64,000 nucleotides of DNA from Escherichia sp. E4742. Its GTDB lineage: Bacteria; Pseudomonadota; Gammaproteobacteria; Enterobacterales; Enterobacteriaceae. The position numbers and the translations under genes are program-made. Shown piece after piece: positions 16,566 to 25,373 of the stretch (positions are counted from its first letter, which is position 1; every line of letters begins with the position of its first letter). Where the stretch lies: NCBI RefSeq assembly GCF_005843885.1, contig NZ_CP040443.1, forward strand, positions 2,294,001 through 2,358,000, given 5' to 3'. The notes under the pieces were generated by a model. That model saw nothing but the letters and a program-made list of their open reading frames with translations, was not told where the DNA came from and did no database searches.

Positions 16566-17576
16566 TCAGAGAATGTGCTCCTGCATATCCGGGTCTTTAC
16601 GATCCAGATAGTGAATCGACTGAATGCGACGAATAGTGCGGGATTTGCCACGGATCAGCAGCGTTTCGGTGGTGGCGATATTGCCTTTGCGGCTAATACC
16701 TTCCAGTAGATCGCCCTTGGTGATACCGGTTGCGGAAAAGATGACATTATCGCTGCGCGCCATATCGCCCAGACGCAACACTTTACCCGCTTCGATGCCC
16801 ATTGCTTTGCAGCGTGCCAGTTCCTGTTCACCAATGCGGCGATTTTCTGCGTTGTCGCCTTTGACATCATGACGCACCAGCAGACGGCCATTCATATCGC
16901 CATCTAACGCCCGAATCACCGCCGCAGAAACCACGCCTTCCGGCGCGCCGCCAATGCCGTACAGCACGTCAACTTCGCTGTCTGGCATACAGGTGAGAAT
17001 TGAGGCTGCAACGTCACCATCCGGAATGGCAAACACGCGCACGCCGAGTTGTTGCATTTCTGCGATAACCGCGTCGTGGCGCGGTTTCGCCAGAATAGTG
17101 ACCGTCAGTTCGCTTAACGGTTTGCCGAGTGCTGCCGCAACATTGCGCAGGTTATCCGCCAGCGGCAGGTTCAGGTCAATGGCGCCCTTAGCTTCCGGTC
17201 CGACGATCAGCTTTTCCATATACATATCTGGCGCGTTGAGGAAGCAGCCTTTATCGCCTACTGCCAGCACCGCCAGCGCGTTAGCCTGGCCCATCGCCGT
17301 CATGCGCGTGCCTTCAATCGGATCAACAGCAATATCCACTGCATCACCGCGACCAGTACCGACTTTTTCACCAATGTAGAGCATCGGTGCTTCGTCGATT
17401 TCACCTTCACCAATGACGATGGTGCCGTCAATGTTGACCTGGTTGAGCATAATGCGCATGGCGTTAACCGCCGCGCCGTCAGCGGTGTTTTTATCGCCGC
17501 GTCCTAACCATTTGTAGCCAGCCAGCGCCGCAGATTCGGTGACGCGGGAAAATTCGATGGCAAGTTCTCGTCTCAT
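16566..17576 (-). CDS. glpX: Class II fructose-1,6-bisphosphatase GlpX
   Basis: A 336-residue class II FBPase. It removes the 1-phosphate of fructose 1,6-bisphosphate, a gluconeogenic step during growth on glycerol. Metal and substrate motifs include GEGEIDEAPML, DPIEGTRMTAMGQ and YGIGGAPEGVVSAA. The start is ATG 17576 (MRRELAIEF), giving the family length; the upstream extension to 17663 runs through intergenic hairpin sequence. Third gene of the glpFKX operon, about 200 bases after glpK. Confidence 0.97.
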   Translation of the reverse strand: MRRELAIEFSRVTESAALAGYKWLGRGDKNTADGAAVNAMRIMLNQVNIDGTIVIGEGEIDEAPMLYIGEKVGTGRGDAVDIAVDPIEGTRMTAMGQANALAVLAVGDKGCFLNAPDMYMEKLIVGPEAKGAIDLNLPLADNLRNVAAALGKPLSELTVTILAKPRHDAVIAEMQQLGVRVFAIPDGDVAASILTCMPDSEVDVLYGIGGAPEGVVSAAVIRALDGDMNGRLLVRHDVKGDNAENRRIGEQELARCKAMGIEAGKVLRLGDMARSDNVIFSATGITKGDLLEGISRKGNIATTETLLIRGKSRTIRRIQSIHYLDRKDPDMQEHIL

Positions 17577-17642
17577 AGCAAACTCTAAGCAGTAAGGAAT
17601 GGCGCGAAGTGTAGCACAGGGGAGGGAGCGGATTATTGATGT

Positions 17643-17663
17643 GTGCGGGGGTTGCCCCCGCAC
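17643..17663 (-). other. Intercistronic hairpin between glpK and glpX
   Basis: Perfect nine-base stem GTGCGGGGG (17643-17651) and CCCCCGCAC (17655-17663), loop TTG, without a T run. Together with the adjacent REP it may set the lower expression or separate stability of glpX. Confidence 0.55.
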
Positions 17664-17700
17664 GATTTCAGAGTCTGTGTGATGCCGGATATGTATCCGA

Positions 17701-17745
17701 CTCGTAGGCCTGATAAGACGCGTAAGCGTCGCATCAGGCGATCAG
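17701..17745. repeat. REP element between glpK and glpX
   Basis: Single REP unit with arms GCCTGATAAGACGCG and GCGTCGCATCAGGC (17708-17739). It is inside the glpFKX operon, where REP elements are known to affect downstream gene expression. Confidence 0.88.
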
Positions 17746-17774
17746 CATCAGGCAATCGGTTCAGGTGCCTGACA

Positions 17775-19283
17775 TTACTCGTCGTGTTCTTCCCACGCCA
17801 TCGCGCGTTTGACCGCTTTTTTCCAGCCAGCGTAACGGTAATTACGCTCAGTGGTTTCGATGCCAGGACGGAACTCGCGTTCAATCACTGCTTTCTCTTG
17901 CAGTTCGTCGAGATTTTGCCAGAAGCCAACCGCCAGACCAGCAAGATAGGCCGCACCCAACGCAGTCACTTCGCGAACTTCCGGGCGCTCAACGCGCGTG
18001 CCGAGAATATCGGACTGGAACTGCATCAGGAAGTTATTTGCCACCGCGCCACCGTCCACGCGCAGGGCGTGCAGACGAATGCCTGAGTCGGCCTGCATTG
18101 CTTCCAGCACGTCACGCGTCTGATAAGCGATAGACTCCAGCGTCGCGCGGATGATGTGGTTGGCGTTCACCCCACGAGTCAGACCGAAAATCGCCCCGCG
18201 CGCATACGGGTCCCAGTACGGCGCGCCCAGACCGGTAAAGGCCGGAACGACATATACGCCGTTGGTGTTTTGCACTTTGGTGGCAAAGTATTCGGAATCG
18301 TCGGCGTCGCTAATCAGCTTCATTTCATCGCGCAGCCACTGAATCGAGGCGCCCGCCATAAACACCGCACCTTCCAGCGCGTAGTTTACTTCTCCGCTCG
18401 GGCCACAGGCGATGGTGGTCAGCAGACCGTTTTCTGATTTCACCGCTTTCTCGCCTGTGTTCATCAGCATAAAGCAACCGGTACCGTAGGTATTCTTCGC
18501 CATCCCTTCTTTTACGCACAACTGGCCGAAGAGTGCCGCCTGCTGGTCGCCCGCAATCCCGGCGATCGGAATACGCGTGCCGCCTTTGCCGCCAATGTTG
18601 GTCTGACCGTATACTTCCGAAGAGCGACGCACTTCTGGCAGCATCTCGCGTGGGATATCCAGCGCGTCGAGCATTTTGTCGTCCCAGTCCAGAGTATGGA
18701 TGTTGAACAACATGGTACGAGACGCATTAGTGTAATCAGTGACGTGAACGCGGCCCTGAGTCATTTTCCAGATAAGCCAGGTATCAACCGTACCAAACAG
18801 CAGTTCACCACGGCGTGCACGCTCGCGGGAGCCTTCCACATGGTCAAGGATCCACTTCACTTTGGTGCCAGAGAAGTACGGGTCAATCACCAGACCGGTG
18901 TTGTTACGAATGTACTCTTCCATGCCGTCACGCTTGAGATGCTCGCAAATCTCGGCGGTACGACGGCACTGCCAGACAATAGCGTTATAGATAGGCTTGC
19001 CGGTTTCTTTTTCCCAGACGATGGTGGTTTCACGCTGGTTCGTAATACCGATAGCTGCGATTTGATCGGAATTAATATCTGCTTTCGCCAGCACTTCTAC
19101 CAGTGTGGAGCTTTGGGTGGCCCAGATTTCCATTGGGTCGTGTTCTACCCAGCCTGGTTTTGGGTAAATTTGCTCAAATTCGCGCTGTGACACGCTAATG
19201 ATATTGGCATCGTGATCCATCACGACCGCGCGGGAGCTGGTGGTGCCCTGGTCGAGCGCAACGATATATTTTTTTTCAGTCAT
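17775..19283 (-). CDS. glpK: Glycerol kinase GlpK
   Basis: A 502-residue FGGY-family kinase making sn-glycerol 3-phosphate. Motifs: DQGTTSSRAVV near the N terminus (ATP phosphate loop), RETTIVWE (glycerol contact), the FGGY signature in the middle (GTVDTWLIWKMT) and near residue 365 (LESIAYQTRDVLEAM), and DGGAVANNFLMQFQSDIL. It is inhibited allosterically by fructose 1,6-bisphosphate and EIIAGlc. Start ATG 19283; the 35-residue upstream extension overlaps the glpF end and is rejected. Confidence 0.98.
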   Translation of the reverse strand: MTEKKYIVALDQGTTSSRAVVMDHDANIISVSQREFEQIYPKPGWVEHDPMEIWATQSSTLVEVLAKADINSDQIAAIGITNQRETTIVWEKETGKPIYNAIVWQCRRTAEICEHLKRDGMEEYIRNNTGLVIDPYFSGTKVKWILDHVEGSRERARRGELLFGTVDTWLIWKMTQGRVHVTDYTNASRTMLFNIHTLDWDDKMLDALDIPREMLPEVRRSSEVYGQTNIGGKGGTRIPIAGIAGDQQAALFGQLCVKEGMAKNTYGTGCFMLMNTGEKAVKSENGLLTTIACGPSGEVNYALEGAVFMAGASIQWLRDEMKLISDADDSEYFATKVQNTNGVYVVPAFTGLGAPYWDPYARGAIFGLTRGVNANHIIRATLESIAYQTRDVLEAMQADSGIRLHALRVDGGAVANNFLMQFQSDILGTRVERPEVREVTALGAAYLAGLAVGFWQNLDELQEKAVIEREFRPGIETTERNYRYAGWKKAVKRAMAWEEHDE

Positions 19284-19305
19284 GTTTAATTGTCCCGTAG
19301 TCACA

Positions 19306-20151
19306 TTACAGCGAAGCTTTTTGTTCTGAAGGAGTTGTGATCTCCTTTTCTTCCACAACACAGATATCGCAAGGCAAATGGCGGCCAATCAGTTTGCGGT
19401 AGGCGAATGCACCTACAATCGCGCCAACGATAGGGCCAAAAAGCGGCACCAGGAAGTAAGGAATGTCTCTGCCGCCGGTAAAGGCGACATTGCCCCAGCC
19501 CGCCAGCCAGGCAAAGGCTTTCGGACCGATATCACGTGCTGGGTTCATGGCAAAGCCCGTTAATGGACCCATAGATGCGCCAATGACCGCAATCAGTAGA
19601 CCAATCAGCAAGGGAGCCAAAGGGCCGCGCGGTACGCCGTTACCATCGTCCGTTAACGCCAGGATCAGCCCCATCAGAATAGCGGTAATCACCATCTCAA
19701 CTGCGAAGGCCTGCACAAAATTGATATGAGGATTAGGATAAGTAGAGAAAGTACCCGCCAGATCAACACTTTCAACGCTTCCGCGAACAATATGATGGGT
19801 CTGCTCGAAGTCGAAGAATAAATTGTAGTAAAGCCCGTAAACTAATGCCGCAGCGCAGAAAGCTCCGGCGACTTGTGAAACGATATAAGGAATAACCTTG
19901 CGTTTGTCGAAACAGGCAAACAGCCACAGCGCAATGGTGACAGCTGGATTAAGATGTGCACCGGAAACCCCTGCGGTTAGATAGATGGCCATCGCCACCC
20001 CCAGCCCCCAAATAACACTGATTTCCCACTGACCAAAAGACGCGCCAGCGACTTTAAGTGCAGCAACGCAACCGACACCGAAAAAAATCAACAACCCGGT
20101 ACCGAGGAATTCAGCAATGCACTGGCCTTTCAAGGTTGATGTTTGACTCAT
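19306..20151 (-). CDS. glpF: Glycerol facilitator GlpF
   Basis: A 281-residue aquaglyceroporin with six membrane helices and two half-helices. The two NPA motifs are GAHLNPAVTIALW (about residue 68) and GFAMNPARDIGP (about residue 203); the Arg after the second NPA forms the selectivity filter. It lets glycerol diffuse in, to be trapped by GlpK. First gene of glpFKX, whose promoter region is 20152-20400. Confidence 0.98.
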   Translation of the reverse strand: MSQTSTLKGQCIAEFLGTGLLIFFGVGCVAALKVAGASFGQWEISVIWGLGVAMAIYLTAGVSGAHLNPAVTIALWLFACFDKRKVIPYIVSQVAGAFCAAALVYGLYYNLFFDFEQTHHIVRGSVESVDLAGTFSTYPNPHINFVQAFAVEMVITAILMGLILALTDDGNGVPRGPLAPLLIGLLIAVIGASMGPLTGFAMNPARDIGPKAFAWLAGWGNVAFTGGRDIPYFLVPLFGPIVGAIVGAFAYRKLIGRHLPCDICVVEEKEITTPSEQKASL

Positions 20152-20575
20152 AATCGGATCCTGAAGAGTTAATGTTTGTTGTATGCGTGAAAGTCACGGA
20201 CCTCCACGATGCTTGTAGGCATGCTGTAAACTTATCGTTAACGAGCGAAAGCGAGAAATATCGAACTTAAAATGTGTGTGCTTCGTCATAAAATGAGCGT
20301 TATCGCGCTATTTATTTCATCTGTTTATACATGATGCATGTTTGTTAGATCATTCGCGCAACAATTTTGTTAACATTTTCGATTGGTGTGGATTATGTCA
20401 CCAGGAGAAGGATGAAAAGTGTGGCAAACCGTAATCTACAAGGCGTGCCGCTGGACAGCGATGGCGCGGCTTCATACAATCGGAGCTAACTAAAATGCGC
20501 TCGTATTTATTAAGGCGTCACCGATAATCGGGACGAGGATTTTTATCCATCAACGCCTTGCAATTCAGGAGAGGT
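20152..20575. promoter_or_regulatory. Divergent glpF-zapB control region (424 bases, no gene)
   Basis: The half next to glpF is AT-rich and holds ATGAGCGTTATCGCGCTATTT-like and ACTTATCGTTAACGAGCG-like stretches resembling GlpR operators, and a CRP-like TGTGT-GCTTCG-TCATA near 20275. K-12 glpFK is known to have several GlpR and CRP sites here. The half next to zapB (20400-20575) contains the zapB leader; I see no ORF or RNA gene that I can support. Confidence 0.5.
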
Positions 20576-20821
20576 ATGACAATGTCATTAGAAGTGTTTG
20601 AGAAACTGGAAGCAAAAGTACAGCAGGCGATTGATACCATCACTCTGTTGCAGATGGAAATCGAAGAGCTGAAAGAAAAAAACAACTCACTGTCGCAGGA
20701 AGTTCAAAATGCCCAGCATCAGCGCGAAGAGCTGGAGCGTGAGAACAACCATCTGAAAGAACAGCAGAACGGCTGGCAGGAACGTCTGCAGGCACTGCTG
20801 GGTCGCATGGAAGAGGTTTAA
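20576..20821 (+). CDS. zapB: Z-ring-associated protein ZapB
   Basis: An 81-residue protein that is almost entirely a coiled coil (heptads through [33 protein letters not shown]). ZapB polymerises at midcell, binds ZapA and helps condense the FtsZ ring. Start ATG 20576 follows AGGAGAGGT; a second ATG at 20582 (MSLEVF) is closer to some annotations. Terminator directly downstream. Confidence 0.95.
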
Positions 20822-20835
20822 TCTTTTCCACTCAG

Positions 20836-20860
20836 AGGCGCCGCAAGGCGCCTTATTTTT
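20836..20860 (+). terminator. zapB terminator
   Basis: Stem AGGCGCC (20836-20842) and GGCGCCT (20847-20853) with tetraloop GCAA, then ATTTTTT. It also abuts the stop of the convergent membrane-protein gene at 20860. Confidence 0.88.
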
Positions 20861-21576
20861 TACTTCTGTGCATTTTTAGCAGAAAGCATAATCTCCATCG
20901 CCTGTTGGCGATATTTATCTGCCGTATCTGGCTCCATCAATGCAATGATCCCCACAGCCCTGGGGGTGTCTTCAAGATAAACACTGATGGTTCTCTTCTG
21001 CTGACCATCGAAATTTATCAACACATCCTGATACTTACAGGTGAAATGTTTGGCATTACAGTCATGAAACTGGAAAGTTTCTTCATTGTATTGATCCTTG
21101 AGATTGTCTCGCTGCATATTCTTTAACTCTTCCAGCGAGTCATCGGCGCTACGCCCTGCGGGCAGGCGGAAAGCAGAAATAAAGACGCTATTATCTTCAC
21201 TTCTTATATCAATGGTTTTATCAGTACTAATGGAAACCGTATTCCAGTGTCTGTTCGGGACAGTCACGGAAATAGCGGCATTCTCAAACGTATATTGCCA
21301 CGGGGTGAACATACGAAACGTATTGCCGACGTTGGATAAAAGTAGTACTCCCAATACCCAGCAGCACCCGCGGGTAAAACTGGCGAAGTTACGCGTTTTT
21401 TTAGCGAATGTGCACAGAATACCCGACACAAGCACGGGAAGTAATAACGGCCCCAGAAGTACTGAACCGAAATACTCGCCAACCATGCCAGGATCTCCAG
21501 CAAGCAAGTTACTGTGCTGAAGATGACTAAGAAAAGCAGTTATTATCCATAGTATTAATAAGATAACGTATCTCAT
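20860..21576 (-). CDS. Hypothetical membrane-anchored protein between zapB and rraA
   Basis: A 238-residue protein I do not recognise. Three hydrophobic segments lie at about 3-17, 34-56 and 68-87; the rest (about 95-238) is a soluble domain rich in beta-type sequence with the two cysteines of HDCNAKHFTCKYQD. The start ATG 21576 follows AAGGGATTGAT. The topology suggests a soluble domain on one face, but the side cannot be told. It is flanked by zapB (convergent) and rraA (same strand, 258 bases upstream). I do not recall it in K-12, where zapB and rraA are neighbours; likely an accessory gene. Confidence 0.75.
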   Translation of the reverse strand: MRYVILLILWIITAFLSHLQHSNLLAGDPGMVGEYFGSVLLGPLLLPVLVSGILCTFAKKTRNFASFTRGCCWVLGVLLLSNVGNTFRMFTPWQYTFENAAISVTVPNRHWNTVSISTDKTIDIRSEDNSVFISAFRLPAGRSADDSLEELKNMQRDNLKDQYNEETFQFHDCNAKHFTCKYQDVLINFDGQQKRTISVYLEDTPRAVGIIALMEPDTADKYRQQAMEIMLSAKNAQK

Positions 21577-21790
21577 ATCAATCCCTTATTATATAATACG
21601 TTCGCTACTAACGATGATTCATATCACTATTTCCGGAATGGTTAATTTACCATATAGCATTAATCTTTAATGCTGCATATTTTTATGAAATGATTTATCG
21701 ATAATTAATTTATATTGTCAGATGTGAAATATTGATATTTAAAATGAATTAAACAAAAACAAACGACAGTCTTTATGAATATTTGGCATA

Positions 21791-21818
21791 TAAAAAAGGG
21801 GAATTTAATTCCCCTTTT
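21791..21818 (-). terminator. rraA terminator
   Basis: Stem AAAAGGGGAA (21794-21803) and TTCCCCTTTT (21809-21818) with an AT loop, followed on the minus strand by a T-rich run. It lies 17 bases past the rraA stop. The remaining sequence to 21577 is AT-rich and probably holds the promoter of the membrane-protein gene. Confidence 0.85.
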
Positions 21819-21834
21819 AACGCATGGCAGAGAG

Positions 21835-22320
21835 TTATTCAATATCCAGCGGATCTTCAGAAAGAATAATCCCGGTATTGTCGGCATAGAGATGGTCGCC
21901 GGAGAAGAAGGTGACGCCGCCAAAATTGACGCGGACATCGCTTTCGCCAATGCCTTCGCCAGCAGCACCAACCGGAATTGCCGCCATCGCCTGGATGCCG
22001 ATGTCCAGTTCTTCCAGATCATCTACCTGACGCACCGCGCCGTAAATGACCAGGCCTTCCCATTCATTTTGAACTGCCAGACGCGCCAGTTCAGCATCGA
22101 CCAGTGCGCGACGAACAGAACCACCGCCATCGACGACAAGGACACGACCACGGCCATTCTGTTCGAGCAGATCGTACAGCAACCCGTTGTCCTCGAAACA
22201 TTTTACCGTGATGATTTGTCCGCCAAACGACGCCCGTCCACCAAAGTTGGAGAACAGCGGTTCCACGACGTTGACATCTTCTTGATAGATGTCACAAAGC
22301 TCGGAAGTATCGTATTTCAT
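21835..22320 (-). CDS. rraA: RNase E inhibitor RraA
   Basis: A 161-residue ring-forming protein of the RraA/MenG-like fold ([48 protein letters not shown]). It binds RNase E and damps mRNA decay. It was once misnamed MenG because of the neighbouring menA. Full length; start ATG 22320. Confidence 0.97.
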
Positions 22321-22412
22321 AGGCTTAACATTCAGTTGCTGCGAGAATTTTCAGTATATCGCGCTATGTGGGTTGTTGGCAAAATCATCAATTGTTAATT
22401 GATATTTGTCAG

Positions 22413-23339
22413 TTATGTAGCCCACTGGCTTAAGAATATTCCCAAAACAAACAGCAGGTTAGTTAGTAATGCTCCTTTGACGGTGCGTTCCAGCATCGGA
22501 CGCATCGCCACCGGGTCCATTTCACGCATCACATAACGGGCTTGCTTCACCAGCAACGGTGCTGCCAGCAGGAACAGCCAACCCCACAGGCTATGCAGTG
22601 AAAAGAGATTAAACAGCGCCAGACACACCAGCGAGCCCATCAGCAGGCAAGCATGGTAACGACGGGCGTTCACTTCACCTAAGCGCACTACCAGTGTGTT
22701 TTTGCCATTCTCGCGGTCGCTATTGATATCGCGCAGATTGTTAATGTTGAGCACCGCCGTTGCCAGCAGACCACAGGCCGTTGCCGGAAGGATCAGCGCC
22801 GGAATCAGCGTATGAGCCTGCAAATACCAGCTGCCCATCACACTCAACCAGCCAAAGAACACCAGTACGGAAATATCACCCAGGCCGATATAACCATAAG
22901 GACGATTGCCCACGGTATAGGTGATAGCGGCGATAATTGATAACCCACCAAGAATCAGGAAGCCGACAAAATCAGCCAGGTTATGACACGCCACCGCGAC
23001 CAGCGCCAGTCCAGAGAGGCAAATGAGCACGACGGTAATAATGAGCGCCCGTTTCATCTCTTGCTGGGTAATGACCCCTTTTTGCATGCCGCGCAGCGGT
23101 CCAATACGGTCAGGTTTGTCGCTACCTTTGACGGCGTCACCGTAGTCATTGGCGAGGTTAGAGAGGATCTGTAATAGCCCGGCGGTAATGAGTGCCAGCA
23201 GAGCGACCAGCGGATCGAAGTGACCTTGCCACCATGCCAGCGCCGTCCCGACGATAATTGCAGCAAAGGCGAGGGGGAGGGTTTTAGGTCGTAAACTTTC
23301 CAGCCACGCCTGAGTTCGGCTAATTTGTTGTTCAGTCAT
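22413..23339 (-). CDS. menA: 1,4-dihydroxy-2-naphthoate octaprenyltransferase MenA
   Basis: A 308-residue UbiA-family prenyltransferase with about eight membrane helices. The two Asp-rich motifs are NDYGDAVKGSDKPDR (about residues 66-80) and DINSDRENGKNT (about 195-206), which bind Mg2+-polyprenyl diphosphate. It makes demethylmenaquinone. Start ATG 23339 (MTEQQISR); upstream extension to 23351 not needed. Confidence 0.97.
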   Translation of the reverse strand: MTEQQISRTQAWLESLRPKTLPLAFAAIIVGTALAWWQGHFDPLVALLALITAGLLQILSNLANDYGDAVKGSDKPDRIGPLRGMQKGVITQQEMKRALIITVVLICLSGLALVAVACHNLADFVGFLILGGLSIIAAITYTVGNRPYGYIGLGDISVLVFFGWLSVMGSWYLQAHTLIPALILPATACGLLATAVLNINNLRDINSDRENGKNTLVVRLGEVNARRYHACLLMGSLVCLALFNLFSLHSLWGWLFLLAAPLLVKQARYVMREMDPVAMRPMLERTVKGALLTNLLFVLGIFLSQWAT

Positions 23340-23352
23340 AATACGCGCCAAT

Positions 23353-23375
23353 AAAAATGGGGCCTTTCAGCCCCA
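23353..23375 (-). terminator. hslU terminator
   Basis: Stem TGGGGC (23358-23363) and GCCCCA (23370-23375), followed on the minus strand by ATTTTTAT. It lies between hslU (stop 23406) and menA (start 23339). Confidence 0.75.
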
Positions 23376-23405
23376 TCAAACAATGATGAAAATGATTGAA
23401 CGCGA

Positions 23406-24737
23406 TTATAGGATAAAACGGCTCAGATCTTCATCTGCCACCAACGCATCCAGATGTTTGCTCACATAATCTGCGTCAATAGTGATGGTCTGACCGCTTA
23501 AATCGCTGGCGTCGTAGGAAATCTCTTCCATCAAACGCTCCAGAACGGTATGTAAACGACGCGCACCGATGTTTTCGGTAGATTCGTTTACCTGCCATGC
23601 CGCTTCTGCAATGCGTTTGATACCGGAGTCGGTGAACTCAATATTCACGCCTTCGGTCGCCATCAGTGCTTTGTACTGCACGGTGATAGAGGCATTCGGC
23701 TCGGTCAGAATACGCTCGAAGTCGCTGGTGGTCAGCGCCTGGAGTTCAACGCGGATCGGCAGACGACCTTGCAGTTCCGGGATCAGGTCAGACGGTTTCG
23801 CTACCTGGAATGCACCAGAAGCGATAAACAGAATGTGGTCGGTTTTGACCATCCCGTGTTTGGTAGAAACGGTGCAACCTTCTACCAGCGGCAGCAGGTC
23901 ACGCTGAACACCTTCACGAGAAACATCCGGGCCGGAAGATTCGCCGCGCTTACAGATTTTGTCGATTTCGTCGATAAACACGATCCCGTGCTGTTCAACG
24001 GCGTCAATAGCGTCTTGCTTCAGTTCTTCCGGGTTAACCAGTTTCGCCGCTTCTTCTTCAATCAGCAGCTTCATGGCGTCTTTGATTTTCAGCTTACGCG
24101 CTTTTTGCTTCTGACCGCCCAGGTTCTGGAACATGGACTGCAACTGGCTGGTCATCTCTTCCATTCCCGGAGGCGCCATAATTTCAACGCCCATCGGTGC
24201 TGCGGCAAGATCGATCTCGATTTCTTTGTCATCGAGTTGGCCTTCACGCAGTTTTTTGCGGAATGCCTGACGGGCAGCGGAAGGTTCCTGCTGCTGTTCG
24301 GTCTGTCCCCAGTTGTTTTTAGCCGGTGGGATCAGCACGTCGAGAATACGTTCTTCTGCCAGTTCTTCAGCGCGATAACGGTTTTTCTCGATAGCTTGTA
24401 CACGCACCATTTTCACTGCGGCATCGGTCAGGTCGCGGATAATAGAATCGACTTCTTTACCTACATAACCGACTTCGGTGAATTTGGTCGCTTCAACTTT
24501 GATGAACGGCGCGTTCGCCAGTTTAGCCAGACGACGGGCGATTTCAGTTTTACCGACGCCGGTCGGGCCGATCATCAGAATGTTTTTCGGGGTCACTTCA
24601 TGGCGCAACTCTTCGTTGAGCTGCATGCGGCGCCAGCGGTTACGCAGTGCAATCGCCACGGAACGCTTAGCGTTATCCTGGCCGATGATGTGCTTATCAA
24701 GTTCGCTGACGATTTCGCGTGGGGTCATTTCAGACAT
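23406..24737 (-). CDS. hslU: ATPase subunit HslU (ClpY) of the HslUV protease
   Basis: A 443-residue AAA+ unfoldase. Walker A is GPTGVGKTEIARRLA (about residues 57-71), the pore motif GYVG is near residue 91, and Walker B is GIVFIDEIDKI (about 252-262); an inserted I domain lies between. The C-terminal LSRFIL docks into HslV. It unfolds substrates such as SulA and RpoH for HslV. It starts nine bases after hslV. Confidence 0.98.
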   Translation of the reverse strand: MSEMTPREIVSELDKHIIGQDNAKRSVAIALRNRWRRMQLNEELRHEVTPKNILMIGPTGVGKTEIARRLAKLANAPFIKVEATKFTEVGYVGKEVDSIIRDLTDAAVKMVRVQAIEKNRYRAEELAEERILDVLIPPAKNNWGQTEQQQEPSAARQAFRKKLREGQLDDKEIEIDLAAAPMGVEIMAPPGMEEMTSQLQSMFQNLGGQKQKARKLKIKDAMKLLIEEEAAKLVNPEELKQDAIDAVEQHGIVFIDEIDKICKRGESSGPDVSREGVQRDLLPLVEGCTVSTKHGMVKTDHILFIASGAFQVAKPSDLIPELQGRLPIRVELQALTTSDFERILTEPNASITVQYKALMATEGVNIEFTDSGIKRIAEAAWQVNESTENIGARRLHTVLERLMEEISYDASDLSGQTITIDADYVSKHLDALVADEDLSRFIL

Positions 24738-24746
24738 GGGAGATCC

Positions 24747-25277
24747 TTACGCTTTGTAGCTTAATTCTTCGATGGTATGGAAATGGTTGGTATAGATGCA
24801 AATATCGCCTGCAATATCCAACGCCTTTTCAGCAATTTCACGGGCGCTAAGTTCTGTGTTTTCTAACAGAGCGCGTGCCGCAGCCTGGGCGTAAGGGCCG
24901 CCGGAGCCGATAGCAATAAGATCGTTTTCTGGCTGCACCACGTCACCGTTACCGGTGATGATAAGCGATGCAGTTTCGTCCGCGACCGCCAGCAGTGCTT
25001 CAAGTTTGCGCAACATGCGATCGGTACGCCAGTCTTTTGCCAGCTCAACTGCCGCTTTAACCAGATGGCCCTGATGCATTTCCAGTTTACGTTCAAACAG
25101 TTCGAACAGCGTAAAAGCATCCGCCGTGCCGCCGGCAAAGCCTGCGATCACTTTATCGTTATACAGGCGGCGAACTTTTTTAACGTTGCCTTTCATTACG
25201 GTGTTACCCAGTGTGGCCTGACCATCACCGGCGATTACTACGTGGCCATTACGGCGTACGCTTACTATAGTTGTCAC
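24747..25277 (-). CDS. hslV: Peptidase subunit HslV (ClpQ)
   Basis: A 176-residue proteasome-beta-type threonine peptidase. After Met removal the nucleophile is Thr in [14 protein letters not shown]. It forms a double hexamer capped by HslU. It is the first gene of hslVU and is preceded by a canonical sigma-32 promoter and a 20-base palindrome in the leader. Confidence 0.98.
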
Positions 25278-25311
25278 GAGCAGACCCCTTGGTTAGGAAT
25301 ACAGAATTCAA

Positions 25312-25333
25312 GCCCCGCACAATTGTGCGGGGC
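25312..25333 (-). promoter_or_regulatory. hslVU leader stem-loop (perfect palindrome)
   Basis: The 20-base core CCCCGCACAATTGTGCGGGG, flanked by G and C to give 22 bases, is a perfect palindrome 35 bases upstream of the hslV start, within the sigma-32 transcript. A stem-loop here in K-12 (called IR20 in the literature, as I recall) raises hslVU mRNA stability. It may also end ftsN transcripts. Confidence 0.8.
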
Positions 25334-25348
25334 ATAATGCAAGTATAG

Positions 25349-25373
25349 ATGGGGGAGATTTTGAGGGTTTCAA
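25349..25373 (-). promoter_or_regulatory. Sigma-32 (heat-shock) promoter of hslVU
   Basis: On the minus strand, -35 TTGAAA (25373-25368), 13-base spacer and -10 CCCCAT (25354-25349) followed by CTAT match the sigma-32 consensus (CTTGAAA - 11-16 bases - CCCCAT-T). The -35 hexamer overlaps the ftsN stop codon. Confidence 0.85.

Noticed and set aside
23769..24764. 331-residue plus-strand frame over hslU
   Set aside because: Antisense shadow of a strongly biased, conserved gene; composition (rich in Phe, Arg, His) is typical of a reverse-complement artefact.
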